A DNA stretch of 26,508 bases from JAZDKP01 sp043802925. GTDB lineage: Bacteria; Fibrobacterota; OXYB2-FULL-49-7; JAEUSG01. The stretch is taken from positions 1-26,508 of the forward strand of contig JAZDKP010000170.1 in assembly GCA_043802925.1 (NCBI GenBank). Direction: 5' to 3'. A program made the translations under genes and the position numbers. The notes below the pieces were generated by a model. That model did no database searches. It was not told the DNA's origin and was given only the letters and a program-made list of their open reading frames with translations. How positions within the stretch are numbered: position 1 is the first letter of the stretch; every line of letters starts with the position of its first letter. Shown in pieces: positions 7,084 through 15,600 of this stretch.

Positions 7084-7683
7084 TCAATCGAGCCGTTTGA
7101 TAATCTTTTCAAGCGGCCGCTTGGCGGGTCCGGTTCCTTCCCGCAGGGGGTAACCGATGGGCACCACGGCCATGAACTCGCCCTGCGGCTCGCCCAGCAG
7201 CGCAAGCACGTCATCCTTGATAAGGTAGAGAATGCCCAGCCAGACCGAACCGAGGCCCATGGAGGTGGCGGCGAGGAGAAGGTTTTCCACGGCAGCCGCT
7301 GAGCTCTGGATTTCCATGGTGCGGAAGAAATCGACCACGGGTTCGTTGTCCATGGCAAAAAGCTCCCGGCCATGGCGCACCAGTTCCCCTGTGTTGGCGA
7401 TGCCAATGACCACGGGCGCGCCCACAAGGGTACGCGACGCCATCCGAAGGAGCGCGTAGGACGGCCGCGGAAACTGCGGCGCCTTTTCCGCCACAAGATC
7501 CGCGAGCGCCTGCTTTTTATTTCCCTTGATGACGAAAAAGCGCCAGGACTGCTGGTTATGCGCCGAAGGCGCCTTGTTGGCCGCCTCCAGCATGATGGCA
7601 ATGTCCGCGTCGGACACTGGCTGCTCGGAAAACTGCCGCACGCTCCGGCGCCGGGCGATGACTTCAAGTGTTTCGTTGATCAT
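7084..7683 (-). CDS. Nitroreductase-family flavoprotein
   Basis: A 199-residue FMN-dependent oxidoreductase of the nitroreductase fold. Near the N-terminus are RRRSVRQFSEQPV and APSAHNQQSWRFFVI, which bind FMN phosphate and the ring. AAAVENLLLAATSMGLGSVWLG is the conserved dimer-interface helix. The tail is IGYPLREGTGPAKRPLEKII. The frame extends 42 codons upstream, but the ATG at 7683 has a good AGGAG and normal family length, so I chose it. It converges on arsG and diverges from the CDF gene. Reduction of nitro-aromatics, perhaps nitro-arsenicals given the neighbours, is inference. Confidence 0.88.
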   Translation of the reverse strand: MINETLEVIARRRSVRQFSEQPVSDADIAIMLEAANKAPSAHNQQSWRFFVIKGNKKQALADLVAEKAPQFPRPSYALLRMASRTLVGAPVVIGIANTGELVRHGRELFAMDNEPVVDFFRTMEIQSSAAAVENLLLAATSMGLGSVWLGILYLIKDDVLALLGEPQGEFMAVVPIGYPLREGTGPAKRPLEKIIKRLD

Positions 7684-7710
7684 AAATCTCCTGGTTATAT
7701 CCTCTCTTTG

Positions 7711-7725
7711 AAAATAACTTATTTT
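7711..7725. promoter_or_regulatory. Palindrome in the divergent nitroreductase/CDF promoter region
   Basis: AAAATAA-C-TTATTTT is a perfect 7-bp dyad in the 48-bp gap between two divergent genes, 6 bp before the CDF start codon. It could be an operator or part of a -10 region. AT-rich dyads of this size also arise by chance. Confidence 0.35.
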
Positions 7726-7731
7726 TACATC

Positions 7732-8679
7732 ATGGCACACGGTCACGAACACTCGCAGGAGCACGCGCATACGCACGGCCATGACTACAAACCGTCCGAG
7801 CGAAAACACCTGCTCATCGCGCTCGCGGTGAATGGCGCGGTCATGGTCCTGGAGGCCGTGGGCGGCTGGATGACCGGCAGCCTCGCGCTGTTATCGGACG
7901 CGGGCCACATGTTCACGCACATCTTTGCGCTCGCCACCAGCTACTTCGCCATCGTGCTCGCGTCGCGTGATGCCTCGGACACCCGTTCGTTCGGCTTCTT
8001 TCGCGCGGAAATCCTCGCCACGTTCGTGAATTCCATTTTCCTCTTTGGCGTGGTGGTGCTCATCGCCTGGGGCGCGGTCCGCCACCTGATGAACCCAACC
8101 CCCATCCGCGTGGGCGAAATGATAGGCATCGCCTTTGTGGGCCTTGCCACCAACCTTGCGAGCTTTTTTCTGCTCCGCGCGGATTCAGAACGCGACATCA
8201 ACATCCGTTCCGCCTTCCTCCATGTGCTGACCGATACCTTCTCCTCCGCGGTCATCATTGCCGGCGGGTTCGTCATGTATTGGAAGAGATGGTTCTGGCT
8301 CGATCCGGTCTTGAGCCTTCTCATCAGCGTGCTCATCCTGATTTGGGCGTGGCGCCTGCTCAAGGAGTCCGTGAACATCCTGCTGGAATCCGCGCCCCGT
8401 GACGTGGATGTTGCCACGCTCAGGGAGACGCTACGGAAAGAGGTCCCCGGCGTCCGCGGCGTGCATGATGTGCACGTATGGGTTATCACGAGCCATCTCT
8501 ACGCCGCCACGTTGCACGTCTTTCTCGATGACATGCCCCTCTCCCGCTCCGCGGAGACCGCGGAGCGCATCCGCAACCTGCTCCGCGAACACTTCCGAAT
8601 CGCGCACACAAACATCCAGTTCGAGGCCGCGCACCTGGAATGCGAACACAAGGAGGGGATTCAGGCGTGCGGGGAGTGA
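7732..8679 (+). CDS. Cation diffusion facilitator (CDF) metal exporter
   Basis: A 315-residue CDF protein that exports Zn(II) or similar divalent metal in exchange for protons. It begins with a His-rich tail (MAHGHEHSQEHAHTHGHD), then six membrane spans, then a cytoplasmic domain (VRGVHDVHVWVITSHLYAATLHV) and a Cys/His end (FEAAHLECEHKEG). The second-span site reads LLSDAGHMFTH (Asp56, His59, His63), and the fifth-span site is HVLTD (His164, Asp168). His63 replaces the Asp usual in ZitB-type proteins. The frame runs far upstream, but that part overlaps the nitroreductase, so ATG 7732 is preferred. No clear ribosome site precedes it. Its 3' end is duplicated at 10074-10145. Confidence 0.92.
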   Translation: MAHGHEHSQEHAHTHGHDYKPSERKHLLIALAVNGAVMVLEAVGGWMTGSLALLSDAGHMFTHIFALATSYFAIVLASRDASDTRSFGFFRAEILATFVNSIFLFGVVVLIAWGAVRHLMNPTPIRVGEMIGIAFVGLATNLASFFLLRADSERDINIRSAFLHVLTDTFSSAVIIAGGFVMYWKRWFWLDPVLSLLISVLILIWAWRLLKESVNILLESAPRDVDVATLRETLRKEVPGVRGVHDVHVWVITSHLYAATLHVFLDDMPLSRSAETAERIRNLLREHFRIAHTNIQFEAAHLECEHKEGIQACGE

Positions 8680-8680
8680 G
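8609..8680 (+). repeat. 72-bp direct repeat, left copy (3' end of the CDF gene)
   Basis: The last 72 bp of the CDF gene plus one base recur at 10074-10145 with two mismatches by eye. Similarity stops just after the stop codon in both copies. The ATPase gene lies between the copies. Confidence 0.9.
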
Positions 8681-8711
8681 CAGTAGGATGGTAACGAAGC
8701 GGTTTGAGCAA

Positions 8712-8735
8712 TATACTATATTATATTATAGTATA
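8712..8735. promoter_or_regulatory. AT-rich palindrome upstream of the ATPase gene
   Basis: TATACTATA and TATAGTATA form a perfect 9-bp dyad around a 6-bp centre, 35 bp before the ATPase start. It also contains TATATT/TATAAT-like boxes. It could be a promoter with an operator for an unlinked regulator. No regulator gene is next to it. Confidence 0.45.
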
Positions 8736-8769
8736 AAATGGTATGTACTAATTTACACCGCAGAGTATA

Positions 8770-9888
8770 ATGAGCACATTTAGCCGTTACCTCGAAAAAC
8801 AGACCCTGGAAGACCTTGACCGGAAAATGGTTTTTCTGGGCGGCCCCCGCCAGGTTGGAAAAACAACCATGGCAAAATCACTGCTTTCCGGGAAAAGCGG
8901 ATATCTTAACTGGGACCAGCCCGGCCATCGCGAACAGATGCTGAAAGGAGAGCTGCCTATATCCAATCTGCTCGTATTCGATGAACTTCATAAGTACCGC
9001 AAATGGCGGGGCTGGATTAAAGGGCTTTTCGATACCCGCAGCGAAGGTCAGCGTATTCTTGTCACCGGCAGTGCCAGACTCGACCTGTACCGGTACGGCG
9101 GCGAATCGCTCCAGGGCCGGTATCACTTTCTGCGCCTCCACCCCCTTTCTGTCGCTGAACTTAAAATTAAAACGTTCAAGGAATTCAGCGACCTTCTGAA
9201 ACTTGGCGGGTTTCCGGAACCCTATTTCAGCGGCTCGGAACAGGAGTCAAAACGGTGGACCAGAGAATACCGCACCCGCCTGCTCCAGGAAGATATCCTT
9301 TCTGTGGAACAGGTCAAGGATATCGGCACCATGGAGATGCTGGTAATGCGGCTTCCGGAACTGGTCGGCTCCCCGCTCTCAATCAACGGGCTCCGCGAGG
9401 ATTTGCAGCTCAACCATAAAACCGCTGACCGGTGGATATCTATCCTCGAACGGATGTACGCTATATTCCGCATTGCCCCTTTTGGCCCCGCCCGCATCAG
9501 AGCTGTCAAAAAAGAGCAGAAGCATTACCAGTTCGACTGGACTCTGGTGAAAACGGAGGGGGAACGGTTTGAAAACCTTGTTGCATGTCACTTGCTTAAA
9601 TGGGTTCATTTTGTGCAAGATACCGAGGGCCGCGATGTAGAACTGCGCTTTTACCGTGATGCTTTCAAAAGGGAAGTTGATTTTGTTCTGCTTGAAGATG
9701 GCAAGCCCTTCCAGTGCATTGAATGCAAAACCTCTGACAGAAAACCAGCAGAGGGGCTCAGCTATTTTAAGAAAAATTTTCCCGCTTGCGATGCGGTACA
9801 GCTCGTGGCAGCAGACTTCAAGCCATTTGTAACGCCAGCCGGGCTGAAAATCATGCCGACTGTTCCTTTTCTGCAGGGCCTTATTTAG
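8770..9888 (+). CDS. AAA+ ATPase with DUF4143 domain
   Basis: A 372-residue protein of the AAA_14/DUF4143 type. Walker A is GGPRQVGKTT (residues 24-33), Walker B is LLVFDEL (Asp71, Glu72), and a sensor-like VTGSARLDLYR follows. From about 185 a winged-helix part is visible (LSINGLREDLQLNHKTADRWI). The C-terminal domain has a restriction-fold pattern: REVDFVLL (Glu302, Asp304) and ECK (318-320). Such ATPases are common as lone genes in mobile or accessory regions and their role is unknown. No good Shine-Dalgarno is seen before the ATG. The gene lies between two direct repeats and ends in a large hairpin, so it looks like an insertion or duplication unit. Confidence 0.88.
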   Translation: MSTFSRYLEKQTLEDLDRKMVFLGGPRQVGKTTMAKSLLSGKSGYLNWDQPGHREQMLKGELPISNLLVFDELHKYRKWRGWIKGLFDTRSEGQRILVTGSARLDLYRYGGESLQGRYHFLRLHPLSVAELKIKTFKEFSDLLKLGGFPEPYFSGSEQESKRWTREYRTRLLQEDILSVEQVKDIGTMEMLVMRLPELVGSPLSINGLREDLQLNHKTADRWISILERMYAIFRIAPFGPARIRAVKKEQKHYQFDWTLVKTEGERFENLVACHLLKWVHFVQDTEGRDVELRFYRDAFKREVDFVLLEDGKPFQCIECKTSDRKPAEGLSYFKKNFPACDAVQLVAADFKPFVTPAGLKIMPTVPFLQGLI

Positions 9889-9946
9889 AGTCTGTATCGG
9901 CAACATCTACGTGAAAAACGTAGATAAGTTGCCGATTTACAGACTC
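9888..9946 (+). terminator. Long bulged hairpin at the end of the ATPase gene
   Basis: The left arm runs GAGTCTGTA, TCGGCAAC, ATCTACGT without gaps. The right arm has the same three blocks in reverse complement, separated by two extra 2-nt bulges. The loop is GAAAA. That gives 25 paired bases, starting at the last base of the stop codon and followed by TTATTTT. It fits a strong terminator, although the stem is longer than usual. Confidence 0.7.
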
Positions 9947-10042
9947 TTATTTTCGGCCTTGGCTGAATTAGCGGAACAGTTTGATTTTCTATACGGAAAG
10001 GGGTTTTAATTCCAGCAACTCATATCCGCTTTTTTCACTCCA

Positions 10043-10144
10043 ATGATTGGCATCGCCTTCGTGGGCCTTGCCGCAAACATCCAGTTCGAGGCCGCGCATC
10101 TGGAATGCGATCACAAGGAGGGGATTCAGGCGTGCGGGGAGTGA
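10043..10144 (+). pseudogene. Remnant of a second CDF gene with a large in-frame deletion
   Basis: These 34 codons read MIGIAFVGLAAN and then IQFEAAHLECDHKEG, ending CGE and TGA. They match CDF residues 130-141 (8119-8154) joined directly to residues 294-315 (8611-8679). The deletion is 459 bp, exactly 153 codons, with AAC shared at the join. The fragment lacks the metal sites and most membrane spans and cannot be a transporter. It differs from the intact gene at a few bases, so it is not a fresh copy. No ribosome site is evident. Confidence 0.8.
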
Positions 10145-10145
10145 G
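10074..10145 (+). repeat. 72-bp direct repeat, right copy
   Basis: This is the partner of 8609-8680, offset by 1465 bp, identical except for two bases. It is the 3' part of the CDF remnant. Recombination between the copies would remove the ATPase gene and its hairpin. Confidence 0.9.
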
Positions 10146-10161
10146 GCGCTAAACCGGTCTG

Positions 10162-10743
10162 TCAGCGGTACCACCCATTCCTCTTGATTTCCTCCTCCAC
10201 CGCCTTGGGCAGCGCGCCATCCACCGGTTCACCCGCCTTCAGCATTTTCCGTATCTCCGACGAGGCCAGCGGGCTTTCCGGCATGGTTTCCATCCGGATC
10301 TTCCCGGCATACTGTGGATAATGGTCGAGTGCGGGATAGCCGGGACGGACAAACGCCACGACCTTGGCAAGTGAGAGGATACGGTCCGGTTCACGCCAGG
10401 AGACGATTTCGGACAGGTTGTCCGCGCCGATGAAGAAGTAGAGTTCCGCCTGTGTGGCCTTCTTGAAGTGTTCGAGCGTGTCCACCGTATAGGACGTACC
10501 ACGCTTTTCAATCTCAAAACCGTCGACCCTCACTCCGGGCATTCCCTGAAACGCTCGTTCCAGCAGCTGCATGCGCTGGGCGCCGGTAAGCACGGGCTGG
10601 GGCTTGTGCGGAGGCACGCCCGTGGGAAGAACGTAAAGTGCGTCAAGTTGAAAACGTGACAGTGCAGCCCGGACAAGCCGGACATGGCCGAGATGAACGG
10701 GGTCAAAGAGTCCGCCGAAAAGGCCGAGGGTCTTTTCCGCCAC
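10162..10743 (-). CDS. nadD: Nicotinate-nucleotide adenylyltransferase
   Basis: About 193 residues. NadD transfers AMP from ATP to nicotinate mononucleotide, giving deamido-NAD in NAD synthesis. The nucleotidyltransferase start LGLFGGLFDPVHLGH (HxGH at 17-20) is present, then LYVLPTGVPPHKP for the nucleotide, FFIGADNLSEIVSW, and the end motif SPLASSEIRKMLKAG, the family's (S/T)xxSxxxR. The frame opens at a TTG at 10749, but AGG is well spaced only for the GTG at 10743, so I chose that. It is the last gene of the long - strand train, 16 bp after bamD. Confidence 0.95.
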   Translation of the reverse strand: MAEKTLGLFGGLFDPVHLGHVRLVRAALSRFQLDALYVLPTGVPPHKPQPVLTGAQRMQLLERAFQGMPGVRVDGFEIEKRGTSYTVDTLEHFKKATQAELYFFIGADNLSEIVSWREPDRILSLAKVVAFVRPGYPALDHYPQYAGKIRMETMPESPLASSEIRKMLKAGEPVDGALPKAVEEEIKRNGWYR

Positions 10744-10759
10744 TGTCAACCTGGTTTTA

Positions 10760-11752
10760 TCAGGGAGTGGTTGAAGGCAGTGGTTGCTGTGCGGACGGAA
10801 CGGACGTTGAGTCCGGAACGGAGGCGGACGCGGGTGCCGGGGCCGTCATGGCCGCGGTCTTTGGCAGCTTGCTCTGGATACGCTCCCGGAGCTCCACGAG
10901 GTCGTCGTGCAGGTCGTCAATGTAGATTTTAATGTCCGAACGCGTTTCGAACGGAATGATGCCGAACAGGTGGACGAGGCGGGAACCGAACGTGACCGGC
11001 TCGGCGCGCTGGAAGTTATCTTTTTCGCGGCTTTCGAGTGCGGAGAGCATAAGTCCGCAGGTGTCAGCGATTTTTTGCGCGTCCGCGTACGACTTGGTCT
11101 TGTAGAGAGCGCGCGCCCATTCATAACGGCCGCGGGGCACCCAACGCGATTCGGCATAATCGGACTCGAGCAGCTTGAAATAATGGATGGCCGCGCTCGG
11201 GTAGCCCATGCGCCGGTACAGGCGACCGCTCAGGAACTCCTTTTCCGCAAGACGGTCAAGACAGCGCATGCGGAGCGCGAGAACCTCCTTCGCAAACCCG
11301 CTGCCGGGATAGGCCTCGATAAAGGCATCTATCTCTTCATACGTCTTTTTGGTGAGCGCCTGATCGAGCCGCGCAGGCAGGGCCTGGGCGAACAGGCTGA
11401 GGCAAAGGTAATAGGCCACGTCGTCAGAAAAGGGGCTGTCGGCCGGGAATTCCTTCTGGAAGGTCCGGAGCTCCTGTTCGGCGTTCAGGTAGTCCTTCAT
11501 GCGGTAGAGACAGGCGCCGAGGTAGAACTGGACCTCCGCAATAAAGGGGTTGCCGGGATAGTCGAACCGGATGGCCTCGAATTTTTCGCGTGCATCAAAC
11601 CAGTCGCCCTTGTCGTAAAGGGCTTTGGCCGAGGCCACCAAATCTTCGACGAGGGGTTCGGGCGCCGCGACCTGCGGACCGCAACCCTGAAGCAGGCCGA
11701 GGGCGAAAAGCGCAGCGAAAAGAAGGAGCGGCAGAGGGCAACGGTTCAGCAA
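10760..11752 (-). CDS. bamD: BamD-like outer-membrane assembly lipoprotein
   Basis: A 330-residue lipoprotein: signal sequence with lipobox LLQGC (Cys24), then tetratricopeptide-like repeats over about 38-240 (AKALYDKGDWFDAREKFEAIRFDYPGN, AEVQFYLGACLYRMKDYLNAEQEL and others). The tail from about 300 is Ala/Pro/Ser-rich and probably disordered. The repeat pattern and lipid anchor are those of BamD/YfiO, the BAM-complex lipoprotein that helps insert outer-membrane proteins. The start is a TTG 6 bp after the ybgF stop; no ATG is available. The protein is longer than E. coli BamD (about 245 residues) because of the tail. A general TPR lipoprotein is the alternative. Confidence 0.82.
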   Translation of the reverse strand: MLNRCPLPLLLFAALFALGLLQGCGPQVAAPEPLVEDLVASAKALYDKGDWFDAREKFEAIRFDYPGNPFIAEVQFYLGACLYRMKDYLNAEQELRTFQKEFPADSPFSDDVAYYLCLSLFAQALPARLDQALTKKTYEEIDAFIEAYPGSGFAKEVLALRMRCLDRLAEKEFLSGRLYRRMGYPSAAIHYFKLLESDYAESRWVPRGRYEWARALYKTKSYADAQKIADTCGLMLSALESREKDNFQRAEPVTFGSRLVHLFGIIPFETRSDIKIYIDDLHDDLVELRERIQSKLPKTAAMTAPAPASASVPDSTSVPSAQQPLPSTTP

Positions 11753-11758
11753 AATGGT

Positions 11759-12622
11759 TTATTCCAGTTGTTTGAGCGACTTGCGCGCCTCGTCGGCGTA
11801 CTCGCTCTGCGGGTAGTTCTGGAGCAGATTCTTGAATTCCACCACGGCCTGCTCGTTGTCGCCGAGGCGGGAATAGCACACCGCGATGCGCATCTGCGCA
11901 TCGTCGGCCTTGTCGGTCTGGGCGTAAGAAAAGACCTTTTTATAGCCGGCCACGGCATACGCGTACTGACCGAGCTTGAAGTAGCTTTCACCAATCCAGA
12001 ACTGGCAGTTGTCCGCGAACTTGCCGTTGGGCGCGCTTTTAAGAGCGTCCTTGAAGGCCACCACCGCGTTAAGGTACTGCGCGGCGTTAAAGAAAGACTG
12101 CGCCTGGCGGTACTTGCGCTCATCGGGTGACAGGATAGCGTCCTGGGTGTCCTTGCCCGGGCCGAACGTGGACATTTCGAACACAGCGGGTGCGGCCTTA
12201 CGCTGGGGCACGTTGACTTTTTTACGGAGCGAATCGAGCTCGTGGTAGATATTTTTGACCTCTTCGGTGAGGATGGCGGTGCGGTTTTCGAGCTCTTCGA
12301 TTTTGGCCGCGCTGACGCTGGCCATTTCCTCGGAGAAATTAAGCAGTTGGTTGTTGATGTCCGTGAGACGGGAGTTGAGGACCTCCATGTCGAGTTTGAC
12401 CTCCTGCGACATCTTGAGCGCCTCGTCGGAATTTTCCTTGACCGACATGATATCGATTTCGGGCAGCACCACGTCGCCCTCGGGGACTGCGGGCGGCGCG
12501 GAGGCACAGCCGGTCAAAAGCGCAAGCGCGAAAACGGGAAGCAGCCAGCGGAGAGACTTCACCACAGGGGCCTTTCGTAAAAAGACGGGTATAAAATAGT
12601 TATGTATCGCAAATGTAATCAA
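11759..12622 (-). CDS. ybgF: YbgF/CpoB-like Tol-Pal coordinator lipoprotein
   Basis: A 287-residue protein: signal sequence with lipobox ALLTGC (Cys39), coiled coil over about 60-130 (EALKMSQEVKLDMEVLNSRL, IEELENRTAILTEEVKN), then a C-terminal TPR domain (YRQAQSFFNAAQYLNAVVAF, GESYFKLGQYAYAVAGY, LLQNYPQSEYADEARKSLKQLE) of the YbgF/CpoB type. The family links envelope constriction with peptidoglycan synthesis. A strong AAGGAGG lies 5 nt before a TTG at 12622. An alternative GTG at 12562 would give a signal peptide of normal length. No tol or pal gene is next to it. The lipobox is unusual for CpoB, which is normally soluble. Confidence 0.78.
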   Translation of the reverse strand: MITFAIHNYFIPVFLRKAPVVKSLRWLLPVFALALLTGCASAPPAVPEGDVVLPEIDIMSVKENSDEALKMSQEVKLDMEVLNSRLTDINNQLLNFSEEMASVSAAKIEELENRTAILTEEVKNIYHELDSLRKKVNVPQRKAAPAVFEMSTFGPGKDTQDAILSPDERKYRQAQSFFNAAQYLNAVVAFKDALKSAPNGKFADNCQFWIGESYFKLGQYAYAVAGYKKVFSYAQTDKADDAQMRIAVCYSRLGDNEQAVVEFKNLLQNYPQSEYADEARKSLKQLE

Positions 12623-12647
12623 GGGAGCCTCCTTTTCATATTTATCA

Positions 12648-15600
12648 TCACCGTATCACGATGAGTTTACCCTGTTTGATTACCTTCTTATCGTCACTGT
12701 CCGTGAACGAAAAAAGGTAGAGCCCGGAACCCACGGCCCGGCCGCTGCCGTTGCGCGTGTCCCAGCGCCATTCGGGCCGGCTGCCGGTTCCGACGTCAAA
12801 CCGGATGGGCGCGTTCTTTTGGCGCGTGGAATAGACGAGATCCCCGGCAACATCGTAGATGCGCACGTTGAGCGATTTCGCGGACTGGTTCTTCTCGAGT
12901 GCGTGCAGGTTCTTGAACACCACGCCTCCCAAAGCCTCGTGCCGGACGTTGCGCGCGGGCTCGTACGGGCAGGGATAGAAGTAGAACGCGTCCGTGGCCA
13001 CGCGGAACCAGTAGGCATAGTTATCGGCCGAAGTGTCAGGGTCGTCCGTGAACGTGTTAACCTGGGCGTAGGTGGCCGCGCCGAAACGGTAGAAATAGGC
13101 ACCGCGGCCGTCGCCATTACCGTCGAGTGTGCCGTGAAAGGTGTCGCGCAGCGCGGCGGAAAGGGTGACGATTATCGAGTCACCGCTGTAGAACTGGGCG
13201 TCCGGAACCACGGTCAGGATCGTGCCATTCACCGACGGGGCCGACGCCAAGGGCAGCGCGGACTGGATATTGAAGGACGAAACCACGCGCACGCTCCGGT
13301 TGCCCGTGCGCGCCGTATCCACACTCGCGCTGTCGAGCGGCGCGGAAAAGGTGATGCGCAGCACCGGCCGCGAATCCACGCCCGCGGCACCCGAATCGGG
13401 CGACAATGAAATAACGCGCAGACTGCTCGAATCGAGGACCGCGCCAAAGAACCGGAAGAGACGGACAGGGTCAGGCTGCGCAATACCCGCAACGTCAAAG
13501 CCGTTGCCCGCGATATCCAGGACATTGCGGCTGACGCGCACACGAAGCCGGTCCGCGGCCACAAAGTAGCCGTCCGGCGGCTGAGCATTGCCAAACGCAG
13601 GGCTCGTGTAACCGCCCGAAGTGTAGGCGGGCGTGAAAAAAAGCGTGTCCTGACGGACGGCCGTGCGCGCGCCCCAGCGGATGGACCCGGGGATAGGCTG
13701 GAAGCTGTCCGTGCCCACAGACGCGGCAAAAAGCGCGGAATCCAAGGCGCTGTATACCAGCAGATTTCGGCCTGTCACGGTGAGTGTATCGAGGAATTCG
13801 TTGAACACGAGGGCGAGTGTGCGGTAGCCCGGCTTGAACGGCGCATAGGGGGCGCCGCCTGCGGCCACGGCATGCGTTTTGGGAAGCAATGGCACATCAC
13901 CGATGAAAAGGAGCGAATCTCCCACTGCGTAAGGCAGTTCATTGCACACGATACGGACGGGAATCCAGACCGTGTCGTTCAACGGATCATTGGTGACGAG
14001 GCCCAGCGTGTCATAGATAACCGTGTCGCCGGAAGTGAGTGTCCGCAGGCCCTGGGGCGTGGCACCAAACGGAACGGCCGCGCTGTCGCGCACGACAAGA
14101 TAGGCGGTATCCGAGGGAAGAAGGAGCCGCTCCGTGGAAATCCGGCCGCTCAGGGACACGCCCGCGCCAGTGGCGTCCGCAGCCCATCCGAAACGTAGCC
14201 AACCTTCCGCATCGCGCGCGGACTTCATTAACACGGAGGTGACGCGGAGCGTGTCCGTGCCTAGATTGGCCAGTGCGACCACATGATTTTCAGCGCTGAC
14301 CGAATCGCGCGGCAGGAGTGAACGGGTGACGTACCGTGCGATGCTGTCCGTAAAATAGAGCGAATCGGCCGCGTGGGCCGGTCCGAACGAAAAGACGGGA
14401 TAAAGAAAATCAACGATGACCGAATCGGAAAAGAGAGTCCGGTCGTTGACCCGCAGCACGGCGCGCCGGTCCAGCAAGCCGGGCGCATGGAACCAGGTAA
14501 ATGTCTGCGACACCGAGGTCCGCTGCGTATCCACCGTGGTATCGCTGCGAATGATATAAACGATATAGGTGAGGCTGTCGCCAAAGCCAACATCCGGGTC
14601 CGATACGGTCAGCACAAAGGTATCCGGCACGCCGTTCCGGATGTTCACGGCCACGGAGTCCTGGGTAAAAAGTGCGGCCGGGTTCTGATAGAGCAGGGAA
14701 ACGATGCGGGGCTGGTGGGTCACGCGCACATAGAATTGAATCGTGTCCATGACCAGGGTATCGCTGATAATAACGCCGATGGTATCGAGGTCGTGCACAG
14801 AATCCGCGTACAGGGTGTCCGTGTAATGAAGCGCACCCTGCGCGGAATCGATGCGTTGACCGTTGAAGGTCAGGACATGCTTGAGGTCGGTCTCGTTGGA
14901 ATCGCGTCCAAACGCGTGAAAGACGATGAAACCCGAATCCACGAGCGCGGCCGTGTCCCCGGACTGGATGCGGCGGGCCAGTGCAAGACTGTTCTGGAAG
15001 GTAAAGGCGTCGCCCGCAAGACTGTCCGAAGGGGGCGGGTTGTAGGCGATGGCGGTGAACGAAATCGAGTCCGTGCTGCCGCCGGGGTCCCGAACCGTAA
15101 AGGCAAACCGTGCGGTGTCGCCCGCCATGTCCCAGGCCGTGAGCGTGTCGAGCACGGTCTGGACGTTGGCGTAATTCTTTCGGACCGCGGCCGCGAGATA
15201 GCTCCGGTCCGAGAGTACGGACGCGTCGTTGGAATCCGTAAAATCGAATCGAAGGATGAGGTTTTGCCGTTTCATGAACCGCACCGTGTCACTGTGGCCG
15301 ACCAGGGTCGCGTAACGCGAACCCCCGGTAAAAAAGACCGTGTCCAACGCCGTCAGCACCGGGGTCGGGTTGTAGGCAATCACCGTGAAGGAGAGCGAGT
15401 CCGTCAGTCCCCCGGGGTCGCGAACCACAAACGCAAAACACTCTGTGTCCGACGCCATTTCCGAGGACAACAGCGTGTCAAGGAGGGTCTGCACGTTGAC
15501 GTAGTTTTTGCGCAGGGCACCCGAAAGCGTGCTCCGGCTGGTCAGCGTCGCCGCGTCATTGGCATCGGAAAGGTCAAAACGGAGAATCAGGTTCTGCCGC

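Noticed and set aside
7064..7090. Bidirectional terminator between arsG and the nitroreductase
   Set aside because: GAGCC and GGCTC can pair, but the stem is only 5 bp and there is no T tract on either side.
6278..7153. A 291-codon open frame overlapping arsF and arsG
   Set aside because: Composition is Arg/Pro/His-rich and the other frame encodes clear ArsF and ArsG proteins.
7372..7731. A 120-codon upstream extension of the CDF gene
   Set aside because: It is antisense to the nitroreductase and has no family similarity; the His-rich MAHGHEH start is typical of CDF proteins.
9888..9946. Integron attC site
   Set aside because: The arms are palindromic with one-sided bulges, but the GTTRRRY core motifs are absent and no integrase is near.
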